Assembly: GCF_014648435.1 (NCBI RefSeq)
Contig: NZ_BMRC01000010.1
Location: forward strand, 62,001-126,000
Direction of reading: 5' to 3'
Length of the DNA: 64,000 bases
DNA from: Nonomuraea spiralis
GTDB taxonomy: Bacteria; Actinomycetota; Actinomycetes; Streptosporangiales; Streptosporangiaceae
Shown here one piece after another: positions 35,407-44,429 of this stretch (its first letter is position 1; every line of letters starts with the position of its first letter). The notes under the pieces were generated by a model, which did not search any database, was not told the DNA's origin, and saw only the letters and a program-made list of their open reading frames with translations. Position numbers and translations under genes: made by a program.

Positions 35407-37601
35407 CCGCCTGGCCCGACCCGGCGCGCTGCCGGGCCGTCCTCATCGGCACGACGACGTACACCGACCAGGTCATGTGGCCCGCCCTGCCGGCGGTGCG
35501 GGCCAACGTCACGGATCTGGGCGAGGTGCTCACCAGCCCGCGTTCGTGGCACCTGAGCCGCGACCACTGCGCGCGGCTCATCGACCCGGCCAGCTCCGAC
35601 CACGTCCTCGACCTGATCCACGACGCGGCCACCGAGGCCGCCGACACGGTCTTCATCTACTACTCAGGCCACGGCGAGAAGACCGAGAACGACCTGCTGC
35701 TGCCCATCGCCACCACCCGGCCCGACCGGCTGCGGATCGGCGGCGTGCGGTTCTCGGTCATCCGGGAGATCATCCGCGAGCGCCGGGCTCCGCGCGCCGT
35801 GGTCGTGCTCGACTGCTGCTACAGCGGCATGGCCCACGGGATGAGCGGCGCGGCCCTGCGCGGGCTGATCGACACGACCAGCGCGTACGTCCTGACGTCC
35901 TCGGCCAGGGACACCCTGTCGCTCGCGCCGCCGGGCGAGCGGCACACCGCCTTCACCGGCGAACTGCTCAAGATCCTCCAGGAGGGCATCCCCGCCGGCC
36001 CCGCCGACCTGTCCATCGGCGACGTCACCCGCGCGCTGCGCTACCGGCTGCTCGACCGGCGGCTGCCGCTGCCCGAGTACAGCCAGGCCGGCGCGGCGGA
36101 CGAACTGCCGCTCATACGCAACAGACCGGCGCCGGGACGCCCCCGGCCCGAGCCGGCCCGGCCGGACATCCGCCCGGCCGGCACGGCACGCGGGACGGGC
36201 CGGGCGGCCGGCATCTGCTTCGGCACGGCCAACTCCGTCATCACCGTCATCGAGAACGGCGAGCCCACCGTCGTCCCCAGCGCCGAGGGCTCCCCGTCCA
36301 TGCCGTCCGTGGTGACCTTCGCCAAGAACGGCGAGGTCCTGGTGGGTGAGGTCGCCAAGCGGCACCTCGTCATCAACAGCGAGCGAACGGTCCAGGGGGT
36401 CGCCGGCAAGCTGGGCACCGACTGGTCGCTGCGGATCGACGGGACGACGTACTCGGCGCAGCAGGTCAGCGCGTTCGTGTTGCGCAGGCTGAAGGAGAAC
36501 GCCGAGGCGCACCTGGGTGAGCCGGTCACCGACGCGGTGATCACCGTCCCGGCCTTCTTCGACGACGCCCAGCGCCAGGCCACCACGGAGGCCGGCGCGC
36601 TGGCCGGGCTCAACGTGCTGCGCCTGATCAACGAGCCGACCGCGGCGGCCCTGGCGTACGGGCTCGACGAGGAGCCGGATCGCTCGGCCCTGGTCTTCGA
36701 CCTCGGCGGCAGCAGCCTCGACGTGTCCGTCCTCTACATCGGCGACGGTTTCGTCGAGGTCCGGGCGACCCACGGCGACACCGGGCTCGGCGGCGAGGAC
36801 TGGGACCGGCGGATCGTGGAGGAGTTGGTCAGGCGGTTCAAGAAGACCACCGGCGTCGATCTGACCAAGGACCGGATGGCGCTCCAGCGGCTGACCGAGG
36901 CCGCGGAGCGGACCAAGATCACCCTGACCGGCGCGCGGGACGCGCGCGTCGACCTGCCCTACATCACCGCCGGCAAGGAGGGCCCCCTCCACCTCGAGAC
37001 CACGCTGACCCGTAAGGAGTTCCAGGCCCTGACCGCCGACCTGCTCGACCGGATCAGGACGCCGTTCCTGTCGGCCGTCGGGGACGCCGGCCTCAGGATC
37101 TCCGACCTCGCGTACGTGGTGCTGGCCGGGGGCGCTAGCCGCATGCCCGCCGTGTCGGCGCTGGTCAAGGAGCTGTCCGGCGGCAGGACGCCCCTCACCC
37201 GCCTCGGCCCGGCGGAGGCCGCCTCCATCGGCGCGGCGCGGCAGGCCGGCGTGCTCAAGGCCGACGTGACGCCGATGACGCTCGGCCTCCAGGGCAAGGG
37301 CGGCGTCCTGCGCAAGGTCATCGAACGCGACGTGCCGGTCCCCGTCGAGCGCACGGTCACGTTCACCACGACCGCCGACGGCCAGTCGTCGTTGCGGATC
37401 CGGGTCTACGAGGGCGAGCAGCCGACCGCCGCGCTCAACGCCGTCCTGGGGACGTACACGGTGAGCGGCATCACCGCGGCTCCGCGCGGCGAGCCGCGGA
37501 TCGAGGTCACGTTCGGCCTGGACGCCGACCTGGCCTTCACGGTCTCGGCGCGGGAGGCGGCGACCGGCCGGCGGCTCACGGTGACCCAACAGCCCACCTG
37601 A
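35403..37601 (+). CDS. caspase-like peptidase fused to Hsp70 (putative conflict/death effector)
   Basis: 732 aa. Residues 8-235 are a C14/metacaspase-like domain with catalytic His90 in FIYYSGHGEK and Cys139 in VVVLDCCYSG. A Pro-rich linker (about 240-265) leads to an Hsp70 nucleotide-binding domain (268-620): GICFGTANS at phosphate-1, INEPTAAALAYG with Glu411, VFDLGGSSLD at phosphate-2 and GGASRMP at the adenosine site. A beta substrate-binding-like part (620-732) follows, with no alpha-helical lid. Phosphate-1 normally reads GIDLGTTNS; here Asp is Cys272. The Hsp70 part may sense unfolded protein or nucleotide state and release the protease; this is inference. Confidence 0.9.
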   Translation: MTAWPDPARCRAVLIGTTTYTDQVMWPALPAVRANVTDLGEVLTSPRSWHLSRDHCARLIDPASSDHVLDLIHDAATEAADTVFIYYSGHGEKTENDLLLPIATTRPDRLRIGGVRFSVIREIIRERRAPRAVVVLDCCYSGMAHGMSGAALRGLIDTTSAYVLTSSARDTLSLAPPGERHTAFTGELLKILQEGIPAGPADLSIGDVTRALRYRLLDRRLPLPEYSQAGAADELPLIRNRPAPGRPRPEPARPDIRPAGTARGTGRAAGICFGTANSVITVIENGEPTVVPSAEGSPSMPSVVTFAKNGEVLVGEVAKRHLVINSERTVQGVAGKLGTDWSLRIDGTTYSAQQVSAFVLRRLKENAEAHLGEPVTDAVITVPAFFDDAQRQATTEAGALAGLNVLRLINEPTAAALAYGLDEEPDRSALVFDLGGSSLDVSVLYIGDGFVEVRATHGDTGLGGEDWDRRIVEELVRRFKKTTGVDLTKDRMALQRLTEAAERTKITLTGARDARVDLPYITAGKEGPLHLETTLTRKEFQALTADLLDRIRTPFLSAVGDAGLRISDLAYVVLAGGASRMPAVSALVKELSGGRTPLTRLGPAEAASIGAARQAGVLKADVTPMTLGLQGKGGVLRKVIERDVPVPVERTVTFTTTADGQSSLRIRVYEGEQPTAALNAVLGTYTVSGITAAPRGEPRIEVTFGLDADLAFTVSAREAATGRRLTVTQQPT

Positions 37602-37616
37602 CCCCGCGTCGCGTTC

Positions 37617-37648
37617 GGGGACGGGCCGCGCGCGGGCGGCCCGTCCCC
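37617..37648. terminator. bidirectional hairpin between convergent genes
   Basis: Perfect 12-bp stem GGGGACGGGCCG / CGGCCCGTCCCC with an 8-nt loop, in the 54-bp gap between the caspase-Hsp70 gene and the SWIM gene. It can stop transcription from both sides. Confidence 0.65.
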
Positions 37649-37655
37649 GCTCCCG

Positions 37656-39674
37656 CTACGGGGCGGCCTGCCAGGACGTGCGGACGAGGGCGCGTTCGGT
37701 GGCGGCCAGGTGGGTGGCCGCCGCGAGCCAGGCCCGCGCGTACCCGTCCGGTCCGGAGTCGGTCAGCCGGCCAAACACGTCGCGTTCGCGCCGGTCGGCC
37801 TCGTCGGCCAGCGCGACGGTCAGGTCGGCCGCCGTACGGAACCCGGCGCCGCGCAGCGACCCGGCCTGGCGGCGGGCGTCGCCGCCGCGCGCGGACTCGG
37901 CGACCGCCCGGCGCCCGCCGGAGACGGCCAGCTCGACCAGCCGCCGTACCCGCCAGAGCGGCGCGGCCTCCAGCGGGTCCACGTCGTCGTACGCGTGCGC
38001 ACCGGGCGGCGGGCAGGCGTCGGCGGGCGGGAGGTGCGAGCCCTGGAGGCGGTCGTAGCCGAGGTCGGCCCGGTCCCGCCACTCGGGGGGCAGCCTCAGC
38101 GTCGCCTCCTCGCCCGCGACCGGGCCCACCGCGAGCGGGACCAGCGTCGCGGCCCGATCGGGCTCGACCCTGGCCACCACCCGTACGCGCAGGCCGGGCC
38201 GTGAGGCGAGCCGCCGCAGGTTCTCGACGTGCGCGAGATCGGGATGCCGGTTGGCGGGGACCAGCCGGATCAGCGGCCCTTCCTCCCGGACCGCCGGGTC
38301 TCCCTGGACTCCCTCCGACCCGCCTCCGTCCTGAGGCGCGCGGTCTCCCGCTGGGGTCCGGAGCGTCACGGACGCGGACGGCAGGAGCTCGCGGGCGAGT
38401 ACGTGGTCGCCCGCCGCGCCGACGATCACCAGATCGCAGCCCACCGGCTCCCTGACCTGCTCGGCCGACTCCTCCTCGCTCCACACCCCCGCCGACAGCC
38501 GCTCCCCTGCCGCCTCGCTCAGCGGCCGGGCGAACAGCGTGCCGAGCGGCCCGTCCGTCCAGGCCCGGCCCGCGACCGGGGTGGCCCGTACACCCTTGCC
38601 CGCGCCGAGGCGGCCGTCCGGGGACACGGTCGCGCCCGCGATCAGCAGGCCGCCCCGGGCCAGGTGGGCGTGGCTCATCATGGCCGCGCCGATGGCCACC
38701 GTCGCGGTGGCCGCACCCCGGGCGCGGGCGGGGCCGCCGGGTTTGACGTCGGCCACGGAGAACCAGCGTCCGTCCTCGGTGACGAGGTGGGTGACCACGC
38801 CGCCGTAGCCGGTGCTGCTGATCACGGGCTCGCGGAAGACGCCGTAGACCTTGAGGCCGCCGTTCGGGCTGTAGCCGCGCCGTACGGTGCCGACCAGCGC
38901 GGGGTCGGGATCGGAGGCCGCCAGCCGGCCCACGGTGAGCAGCAGTTCACGCAGGGCCGACACCAGGTCGGCCAGGCGGTGGCCGTCGTACCGGGCACGG
39001 GCCGCGCGCAGCCCGCGGACCACCCGCAGCGTGGCGGCCTCGGCCTTGGGCAGCCCGGCCAGGCGGGCGGTGTGCGCGGCCCGCAGCAACTCCGCCTGCG
39101 GCACCGCGCCGGCCCCGGGCACACCCGCGGACAACACCGCGGCCGCCGCCCGCCACAACCCACCGGCCGCCGCCACCTGCGCGGCCCCCGGCACCGCGCC
39201 GGACTGCGCGACTTCCGCCACCACCCCGCCTTGCGCGGCCCCCGGCGCCGCACCGGCCTGGGCCGGCTCGGGTGTCCTCTCGTCCGTGGCGGCGGTTTGT
39301 GGGTCCGCGGGCGGTGGTGGCGTTCGTACGGGGGTGGTGGCCTCGGTCTCCGGCAGGTCGCCGGAGGGTGGCGCGGGGTCGGCCAGCGGGCAGGCGGTGA
39401 GCAGGGCCGCGCGGTGCAGGCAGCGGGGCGCGAGCAGGCAGGAGCAGCGGGCCTGCCCCTCCTCCTCGATCGCCCCCGACGGCCCCGGCGAGAGCGTGAC
39501 CACCGCGTCCTCGCCGCACGTGATCACCAGGTCCGTCCCGTCGGCCACCCGGTCGAGGGCCGCGTACTGGTCGACGGCCGCGTCCAGCTTCTTGCGCAAC
39601 CTGCTGGTCAGGCCGTCGACGGCGGCGGCCACCACGTGCGGCGCGGCGGGCGGGAGCGTTGCTGAGGTGTTCAC
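37656..39674 (-). CDS. SWIM zinc-finger family protein
   Basis: 672 aa. The N-terminal SWIM motif is CSCLLAPRCLH (CxC...CxH) at about residues 76-90, expected to bind zinc and possibly nucleic acid or protein. A Pro/Ala-rich low-complexity segment (about 100-175) follows, then a large domain with no motif I can name. It is the last gene of a five-gene operon with DUF5682-VWA and MoxR proteins; SWIM proteins regularly occur in such operons. The GTG at 39674 overlaps the VWA stop (GTGA). Confidence 0.8.
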   Translation of the reverse strand: MNTSATLPPAAPHVVAAAVDGLTSRLRKKLDAAVDQYAALDRVADGTDLVITCGEDAVVTLSPGPSGAIEEEGQARCSCLLAPRCLHRAALLTACPLADPAPPSGDLPETEATTPVRTPPPPADPQTAATDERTPEPAQAGAAPGAAQGGVVAEVAQSGAVPGAAQVAAAGGLWRAAAAVLSAGVPGAGAVPQAELLRAAHTARLAGLPKAEAATLRVVRGLRAARARYDGHRLADLVSALRELLLTVGRLAASDPDPALVGTVRRGYSPNGGLKVYGVFREPVISSTGYGGVVTHLVTEDGRWFSVADVKPGGPARARGAATATVAIGAAMMSHAHLARGGLLIAGATVSPDGRLGAGKGVRATPVAGRAWTDGPLGTLFARPLSEAAGERLSAGVWSEEESAEQVREPVGCDLVIVGAAGDHVLARELLPSASVTLRTPAGDRAPQDGGGSEGVQGDPAVREEGPLIRLVPANRHPDLAHVENLRRLASRPGLRVRVVARVEPDRAATLVPLAVGPVAGEEATLRLPPEWRDRADLGYDRLQGSHLPPADACPPPGAHAYDDVDPLEAAPLWRVRRLVELAVSGGRRAVAESARGGDARRQAGSLRGAGFRTAADLTVALADEADRRERDVFGRLTDSGPDGYARAWLAAATHLAATERALVRTSWQAAP

Positions 39675-42600
39675 CGGACTTCTCCCCGGAGGCGGTCGCC
39701 CACCCAGCGGGCGAGGGCGAGCGGGCTGAGCGCGGCGACGGGCATCCCGGCCGCGACGAGCTGCTGGGCGATGGGCAGCGAGTAGCGGGGCACGCCCTGG
39801 TCGTCGAGCGCCGCGCACCCCATCAGGTGTACGCCGGACCCGGCGAGCGAACGCACCTCCGCGAGCAGGCCGCCCACGGGGTAACCCTCCTCGAAGTCGC
39901 TGACGACGACCACGAGCGTACGGCTCGGCACGGTCACCAGCGTCCGGGCGTGCGCGAGCCCGGCGGCGATGTGCGTGCCGCCGCCGACCCGCACTTCGAG
40001 CAGGAGGGACAGCGGATCGTCCACCCTGTCGGTCAGGTCGATCACCTTCGTGGAGAACGTCAGGAAGTGCGTCGAGAGCGTCGGAACGCCCGCGAGGACG
40101 GCGGCGGTCAGCGCGGACCAGATGACCGAGGCCTCCATCGACCCCGACACGTCCACCACGAGGATCAGCCGCCAGTCGGCCTCCTTCCTGGAGCGCGTGC
40201 TGAACACCGGCCGTTCCGGCACCACCACGAGCGACCCGTCGTCGAGGCGGCGGGTGTGGGCCAGGTTGGCGCGCAGCGTGCGCGGCAGGTCGAGCCGGCC
40301 GCCCGGACGCCTGGTCGGGCGCGGGTTGGCCAGGCCCGTCAGCGCGGGTCTCAGCCGGGTCGCCAGCTCGCGGGTCAGCTCGGCCACCAGGCGGCGGACG
40401 AGCGGCCTGAGCCTGGCGACCTGCTGCTCGGGCAGCCCGCCGGCCAGGGACAACACCGAGGTCAGCAGCTCGACCGAGGGGCGTACGGCGTCGGGGTCCA
40501 GCTCGGACAGCACGTCGTGCCGTCCCGCGTCGGCGGCTCTGGCCAGCACCTCCTCGCGTACGTCGCCGCCGAACAGGGACTCCAGCTCGTCCGCCCATTC
40601 GCGGGCGGTCGGGAACGGCTCGCCCTGGCCGCCGGTGTCGCCCTGCTCGAAGTCGTCGGCGCCCTCGCCGCGTCCCGTGCCGTAGAGCTCGTCCAGGGCG
40701 CGGGCGTACGGGCGGGCGCCGGCGGGCAGCCGTTCGTGCTCCCGGCCGAGCAGCAACCGCCAGCGGTCGGCCGGCCCGATGAGCGGCTCCCTCGGCCCGG
40801 ACCTGGGAACGCCGTCCACGGAAGCGACCGCGGTGTCGGATGGGAAGCGGTTGAGGGGGGTGGACGGGGTCTGGAGGCCGAGGGTCCGGAGGGCGGCGAG
40901 GCCCGCCAGGTCGGCGGCGGTCCAGGCGGCCAGCAGGTCAGGGGGCGCCCCCAGCGCCAGGTCGGGCCGGTCGCCCAGCCGTTCCGACACCGCCGCCAGC
41001 ACCCGGCCGCGCGCCGCCGGGGCGAGCGTGTCGAACCCGCCGCGCAACGCCGGCAGCCGGTCCAGGAACTCCTTGTCCGCCAGCTCGTCCACCCGGTCCA
41101 TCAGCGGGCCGAGCGCGGCCGGCGCGGTCTGGAGCAGCGGTCCGGCGGCCGTGAGCACGCCGGTCAGCAGCAGGCTCAGGCGGCGGCGGCCGTCCGGGGT
41201 GGTGGCGGCGTCGATCCACCCGGCGGCCCGCGCGCCCAGGAGGCCGGGGCCGTCCAGGTCGAGCAGTACGCGGGCGGCCAGCGCGGCCCCCTGGACGAGC
41301 GGCGCGCCGGTACGCGCGAGCGCGCCCAGGGCGTCGTCCATCCGCAACCCCAGCCGGTCCTCACCGGCCCGCGTGGCGAGCTCGACCAGCGCGACCGCGT
41401 CCTCGGGCCGGTCGCTGCCGGCGAGTCCGGGCAGCGCGCGGACCGCGGCCTCCAGCAGCGTGACCGTCAGCTCGCCGGCCTGCTCGCGCCCTTCGGGCGT
41501 GGTGCCGGGCAGGTGCTCGCGGCGCAGCGCCTCCATCAGGTCGAGGGCGTCCAGCAGTTCGGGGAGGGTGGCGGTGGCGGGCAGCGTGACGGCGGCGTCC
41601 TCCAGTCGTACCGCGACCAGCTCCGGCAGGTCGCAGCGGGCGGCGGCGCGCAGCCCGTCGAGGATCGTGCGGCAGGTGGGCCCGCCGTCGGCGGACTCGC
41701 GCCGGTACGCCTCCCGCAACGTCCCCGCCGCCGCCTGGGCAGCGGTCACGCCCCGGACGCCCGCCAGGTCCAGCAGCGCCGGGACGGCCGGCGTCCAGGA
41801 CAGACGCCACTTGGTGCTGAGCGCGGTGCCGTCGCCGGTGCCCGCGACCTGGATCGGCTCGCCGTAGCCGACGCCGCACACGTGCAGCCGGCGCAGCAGC
41901 ACCTCGCGGCGCGCGTCCAGCTCGGAGCGGAGCGGGTCGAGGCGTACCTCGCGGGGGTCGGGGTCGACCGGGCAGGGCAGCCTGAGCGCGGCGAGCTCCT
42001 CCTCGACGGCGGGGCCGAGGCCGGAGCGCGGGGTGCCGGGGGCGGTGCGGCCCCTGGCCGTCCCGACGAACACCGCGTCGAGCGCCTTGGCCAGCGCCCG
42101 TCCGCGTCCCAGGGGTTCGCCCTGGCCGAGTACGGTCGTGACCGCCTCCAGCAGCTCGCCGCGGCCGGGAGCGGGCAGCCCGCGCAGGCGGGCCAGGTCG
42201 CACGCCAGGCGCAGCGTCTCGACGGCCTCGCCGGTGCCGGCGGTGTGCCCGGCGGCCCGCAGCTCCCTGCACAGGTCGGTGATCGACCGCGCGGCGCCGT
42301 CCCTGACCCGGTCCGGTACGCCGCCCGCCTCGAACACCGCCTGCTGCCAGCGCGGGTCCCGGATGCCGGCCGGGTAGCCGGACCGGGAGTCGAGCAGGTC
42401 GAAGGCGTACGGGACCAGCGAGGTGACCACGTCGGACGCGGCGGGCGCCGCCGTGGCGGCTTCGGCGGTGTCCGCGTCGGCGAGCAGGGTGGGGGCGTGG
42501 AAGGCGCCGATCACGGCGGCGACCCGGCGGCCACCGGCCGCGGCGGCGGCCACGACGCGCCGCATGTGCGCCTCGCGTGCCAGGTCCCTGGCCTGGACGC

Positions 42601-43243
42601 CGCCACCGGTCACCGCGTCGTGCCGCAACGCCCAGCCGACGCCGAGGGCGGCCCGGCGTACGGCCTCGGGCTCGCAGCCCGGCGCCAGCACCTCCACGGC
42701 CCGGTCCCACATGTCGTCACCCGCCCGCCCGGTGCCCGAGGCGGCCAGCGCGTCGGCGAACCGGCGCACCTCCAAGGCAGGCTGATCGGCCTCACCGGCC
42801 TCACCTGCGGGATCGGCGGGGGTGTGCCAGGCCGGGTCCGGCAGCGGGAGGTCGCAGCACAACACCTCGACCCCGCGTTTGAACGCCCACCGGATCGCCA
42901 CCAGCTCCGGCGAGAAGTCGGCGAACGGGTAGAAGCCGAGCCCGCCCGGCCCGTTCCCGGCCAGGGCGACCGGGGCGAGGGTGGCGGGGTCGGCCAGGTG
43001 CGGCAACCACGGCTGGAAGTCGGCCGGCAGCTCGACGCACACCGCCTCGGGGTCGGCCGCGTCCAGCAGCTCGGGCAGCACCGCCGCCAGGGCGGGGCTG
43101 TGGTGGCGCACCCCCAGCAGGTACGGCCGGGTGGCCGCGGCCAGCGCCGCCACCGCCCGCCGGGGGTCGCCCGGGCCGGAACCGGCCGGCAGATCCGGCT
43201 CGGGGCCGGCCGGATCGGGCGAGGTGAGGGGGTGGGCGGTCAA
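39671..43243 (-). CDS. DUF5682 domain protein fused to a VWA (metal-ion-dependent adhesion) domain
   Basis: 1190 aa. The N-terminal part has the DUF5682 signature YLLGVRHHSPALAAVLP, with AVCVELPADFQPWL, FYPFADFSPELVAIRWA and AVIGAFHAPTL. The last 250 residues are a VWA domain with MIDAS motif VDVSGSMEAS, then GGGTHIAAGL and VVVSDFEEG. As I know the family, the two parts are often separate neighbouring genes, so this looks like a fusion. VWA proteins act as partners of MoxR ATPases in metal-dependent assembly or remodelling. The TTG at 43243 overlaps the MoxR stop (TTGA) behind GGGAGAG; a GTG at 43279 is possible. Confidence 0.85.
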   Translation of the reverse strand: MTAHPLTSPDPAGPEPDLPAGSGPGDPRRAVAALAAATRPYLLGVRHHSPALAAVLPELLDAADPEAVCVELPADFQPWLPHLADPATLAPVALAGNGPGGLGFYPFADFSPELVAIRWAFKRGVEVLCCDLPLPDPAWHTPADPAGEAGEADQPALEVRRFADALAASGTGRAGDDMWDRAVEVLAPGCEPEAVRRAALGVGWALRHDAVTGGGVQARDLAREAHMRRVVAAAAAGGRRVAAVIGAFHAPTLLADADTAEAATAAPAASDVVTSLVPYAFDLLDSRSGYPAGIRDPRWQQAVFEAGGVPDRVRDGAARSITDLCRELRAAGHTAGTGEAVETLRLACDLARLRGLPAPGRGELLEAVTTVLGQGEPLGRGRALAKALDAVFVGTARGRTAPGTPRSGLGPAVEEELAALRLPCPVDPDPREVRLDPLRSELDARREVLLRRLHVCGVGYGEPIQVAGTGDGTALSTKWRLSWTPAVPALLDLAGVRGVTAAQAAAGTLREAYRRESADGGPTCRTILDGLRAAARCDLPELVAVRLEDAAVTLPATATLPELLDALDLMEALRREHLPGTTPEGREQAGELTVTLLEAAVRALPGLAGSDRPEDAVALVELATRAGEDRLGLRMDDALGALARTGAPLVQGAALAARVLLDLDGPGLLGARAAGWIDAATTPDGRRRLSLLLTGVLTAAGPLLQTAPAALGPLMDRVDELADKEFLDRLPALRGGFDTLAPAARGRVLAAVSERLGDRPDLALGAPPDLLAAWTAADLAGLAALRTLGLQTPSTPLNRFPSDTAVASVDGVPRSGPREPLIGPADRWRLLLGREHERLPAGARPYARALDELYGTGRGEGADDFEQGDTGGQGEPFPTAREWADELESLFGGDVREEVLARAADAGRHDVLSELDPDAVRPSVELLTSVLSLAGGLPEQQVARLRPLVRRLVAELTRELATRLRPALTGLANPRPTRRPGGRLDLPRTLRANLAHTRRLDDGSLVVVPERPVFSTRSRKEADWRLILVVDVSGSMEASVIWSALTAAVLAGVPTLSTHFLTFSTKVIDLTDRVDDPLSLLLEVRVGGGTHIAAGLAHARTLVTVPSRTLVVVVSDFEEGYPVGGLLAEVRSLAGSGVHLMGCAALDDQGVPRYSLPIAQQLVAAGMPVAALSPLALARWVGDRLRGEVR

Positions 43244-44391
43244 CGCAGGCTCTCCCGGAGGTCCCAGAGGCGGCGCCACATGGCGGAGCCGTCCTCGGCG
43301 CGGCGCCGCACCGGACCGTCCCAGTAGCCGAGCAGCCGCCCGTGGTCGGCCGGGTCGTCCTTGCGTACGACGCCCAGCAGGTGACCGGGCACCAGGTCCA
43401 GGACGTCACCACTCGGCAGGTACGCGGCGGCCACGCCGAGCGAGGCGGCCACCTGCACGGCCTCGGCCGTGGACATCACGGTGCCCGGCCGCTCCACGTC
43501 CCAGCCCTCCCCGGACCGCCCGGTACGCAGGTCGCGGAAGACCGTGACCAGCGCTTCGAGCACCGCGTCGTCCACGGCGAACCCGGCCCCGGCGCGCTGG
43601 ACGACCGCCGTGGCCTGCCGCCGGACCAGGGACGTCTCGGCCGCGGCGTCGGAGATGGGATCGACGGTCTCGAAGTTGAAGCGCCGCTTGAGCGCGGCCG
43701 ACATCTCCGACACGCCGCGGTCGCGCAGGTTGGCCGTGGCGATCACGGTGAACCCGGGCACGGCGGCCACCTGCGCCTCGTCGGTCCCGGCCAGCTCGGG
43801 GACGCTGACCCGCCGGTCGGACAGGATCGACACCAGGGCGTCCTGCACCTCGGGCAGGCAGCGGGTGATCTCCTCGATCCTGGCCACCCGCCCGGACCGC
43901 ATGGCGGTCAGCACCGGCGAGTCCACCAGCGCGGCCCGGCTCGGCCCCTGGGCCATGAGCAGCGCGTAGTTCCAGCCGTAGCGGAAGGCGTCCTCGGTGG
44001 TGCCGGCGGTGCCCTGGACGGTGAGCGCGCTGGTGCCGCAGACGGCGGCGGCCAGCAGTTCCGACAACATCGACTTGGCCGTGCCGGGCTCGCCGACCAG
44101 GAGCAGGCCGCGCTCGCCGGCGAGCGTCACGACACACCGTTCGACCAGGGCGCGTTCGCCGACGAACTTGGGCGCGATGCGCAGCTTGGACGGCAGGTCG
44201 TCGCGGGCGGGCTGGGAGAGGGTCTCCTCGCCGCTGCCGCAGATGAAGGTCACGACGGCGCGCGGCGTCAGCAGCCAGCCGGGCGGGCGCGGGCCGTCGT
44301 CGTGGGCGGCGAGGAAGGCCAGCTCGGTGGCGTACCGCTGCTCGGCGGAGACCACCTGCGTGGCGGAGGTCGCCTCGTCGGTGAGGGTCAT
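43240..44391 (-). CDS. MoxR-family AAA+ ATPase
   Basis: 383 aa. Walker A is LLVGEPGTAKSMLSEL (residues 98-113); the Walker B region reads ARIEEITRCLPEVQDALVSIL, with Glu where the canonical Asp stands, followed by sensor-1 VIATANLRDRGVSEM and arginine-finger-like ALKRRFNFE. MoxR ATPases form rings that work with VWA partners, here the adjacent DUF5682-VWA protein, to remodel or load cofactors on a client. The ATG follows AAGGA about 12 bases upstream; the stop overlaps the next gene. Confidence 0.92.
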   Translation of the reverse strand: MTLTDEATSATQVVSAEQRYATELAFLAAHDDGPRPPGWLLTPRAVVTFICGSGEETLSQPARDDLPSKLRIAPKFVGERALVERCVVTLAGERGLLLVGEPGTAKSMLSELLAAAVCGTSALTVQGTAGTTEDAFRYGWNYALLMAQGPSRAALVDSPVLTAMRSGRVARIEEITRCLPEVQDALVSILSDRRVSVPELAGTDEAQVAAVPGFTVIATANLRDRGVSEMSAALKRRFNFETVDPISDAAAETSLVRRQATAVVQRAGAGFAVDDAVLEALVTVFRDLRTGRSGEGWDVERPGTVMSTAEAVQVAASLGVAAAYLPSGDVLDLVPGHLLGVVRKDDPADHGRLLGYWDGPVRRRAEDGSAMWRRLWDLRESLR

Positions 44392-44429
44392 GGGGTTTTC
44401 CGGTCCTTAGGGAAGTGAGAAGGGACAGG

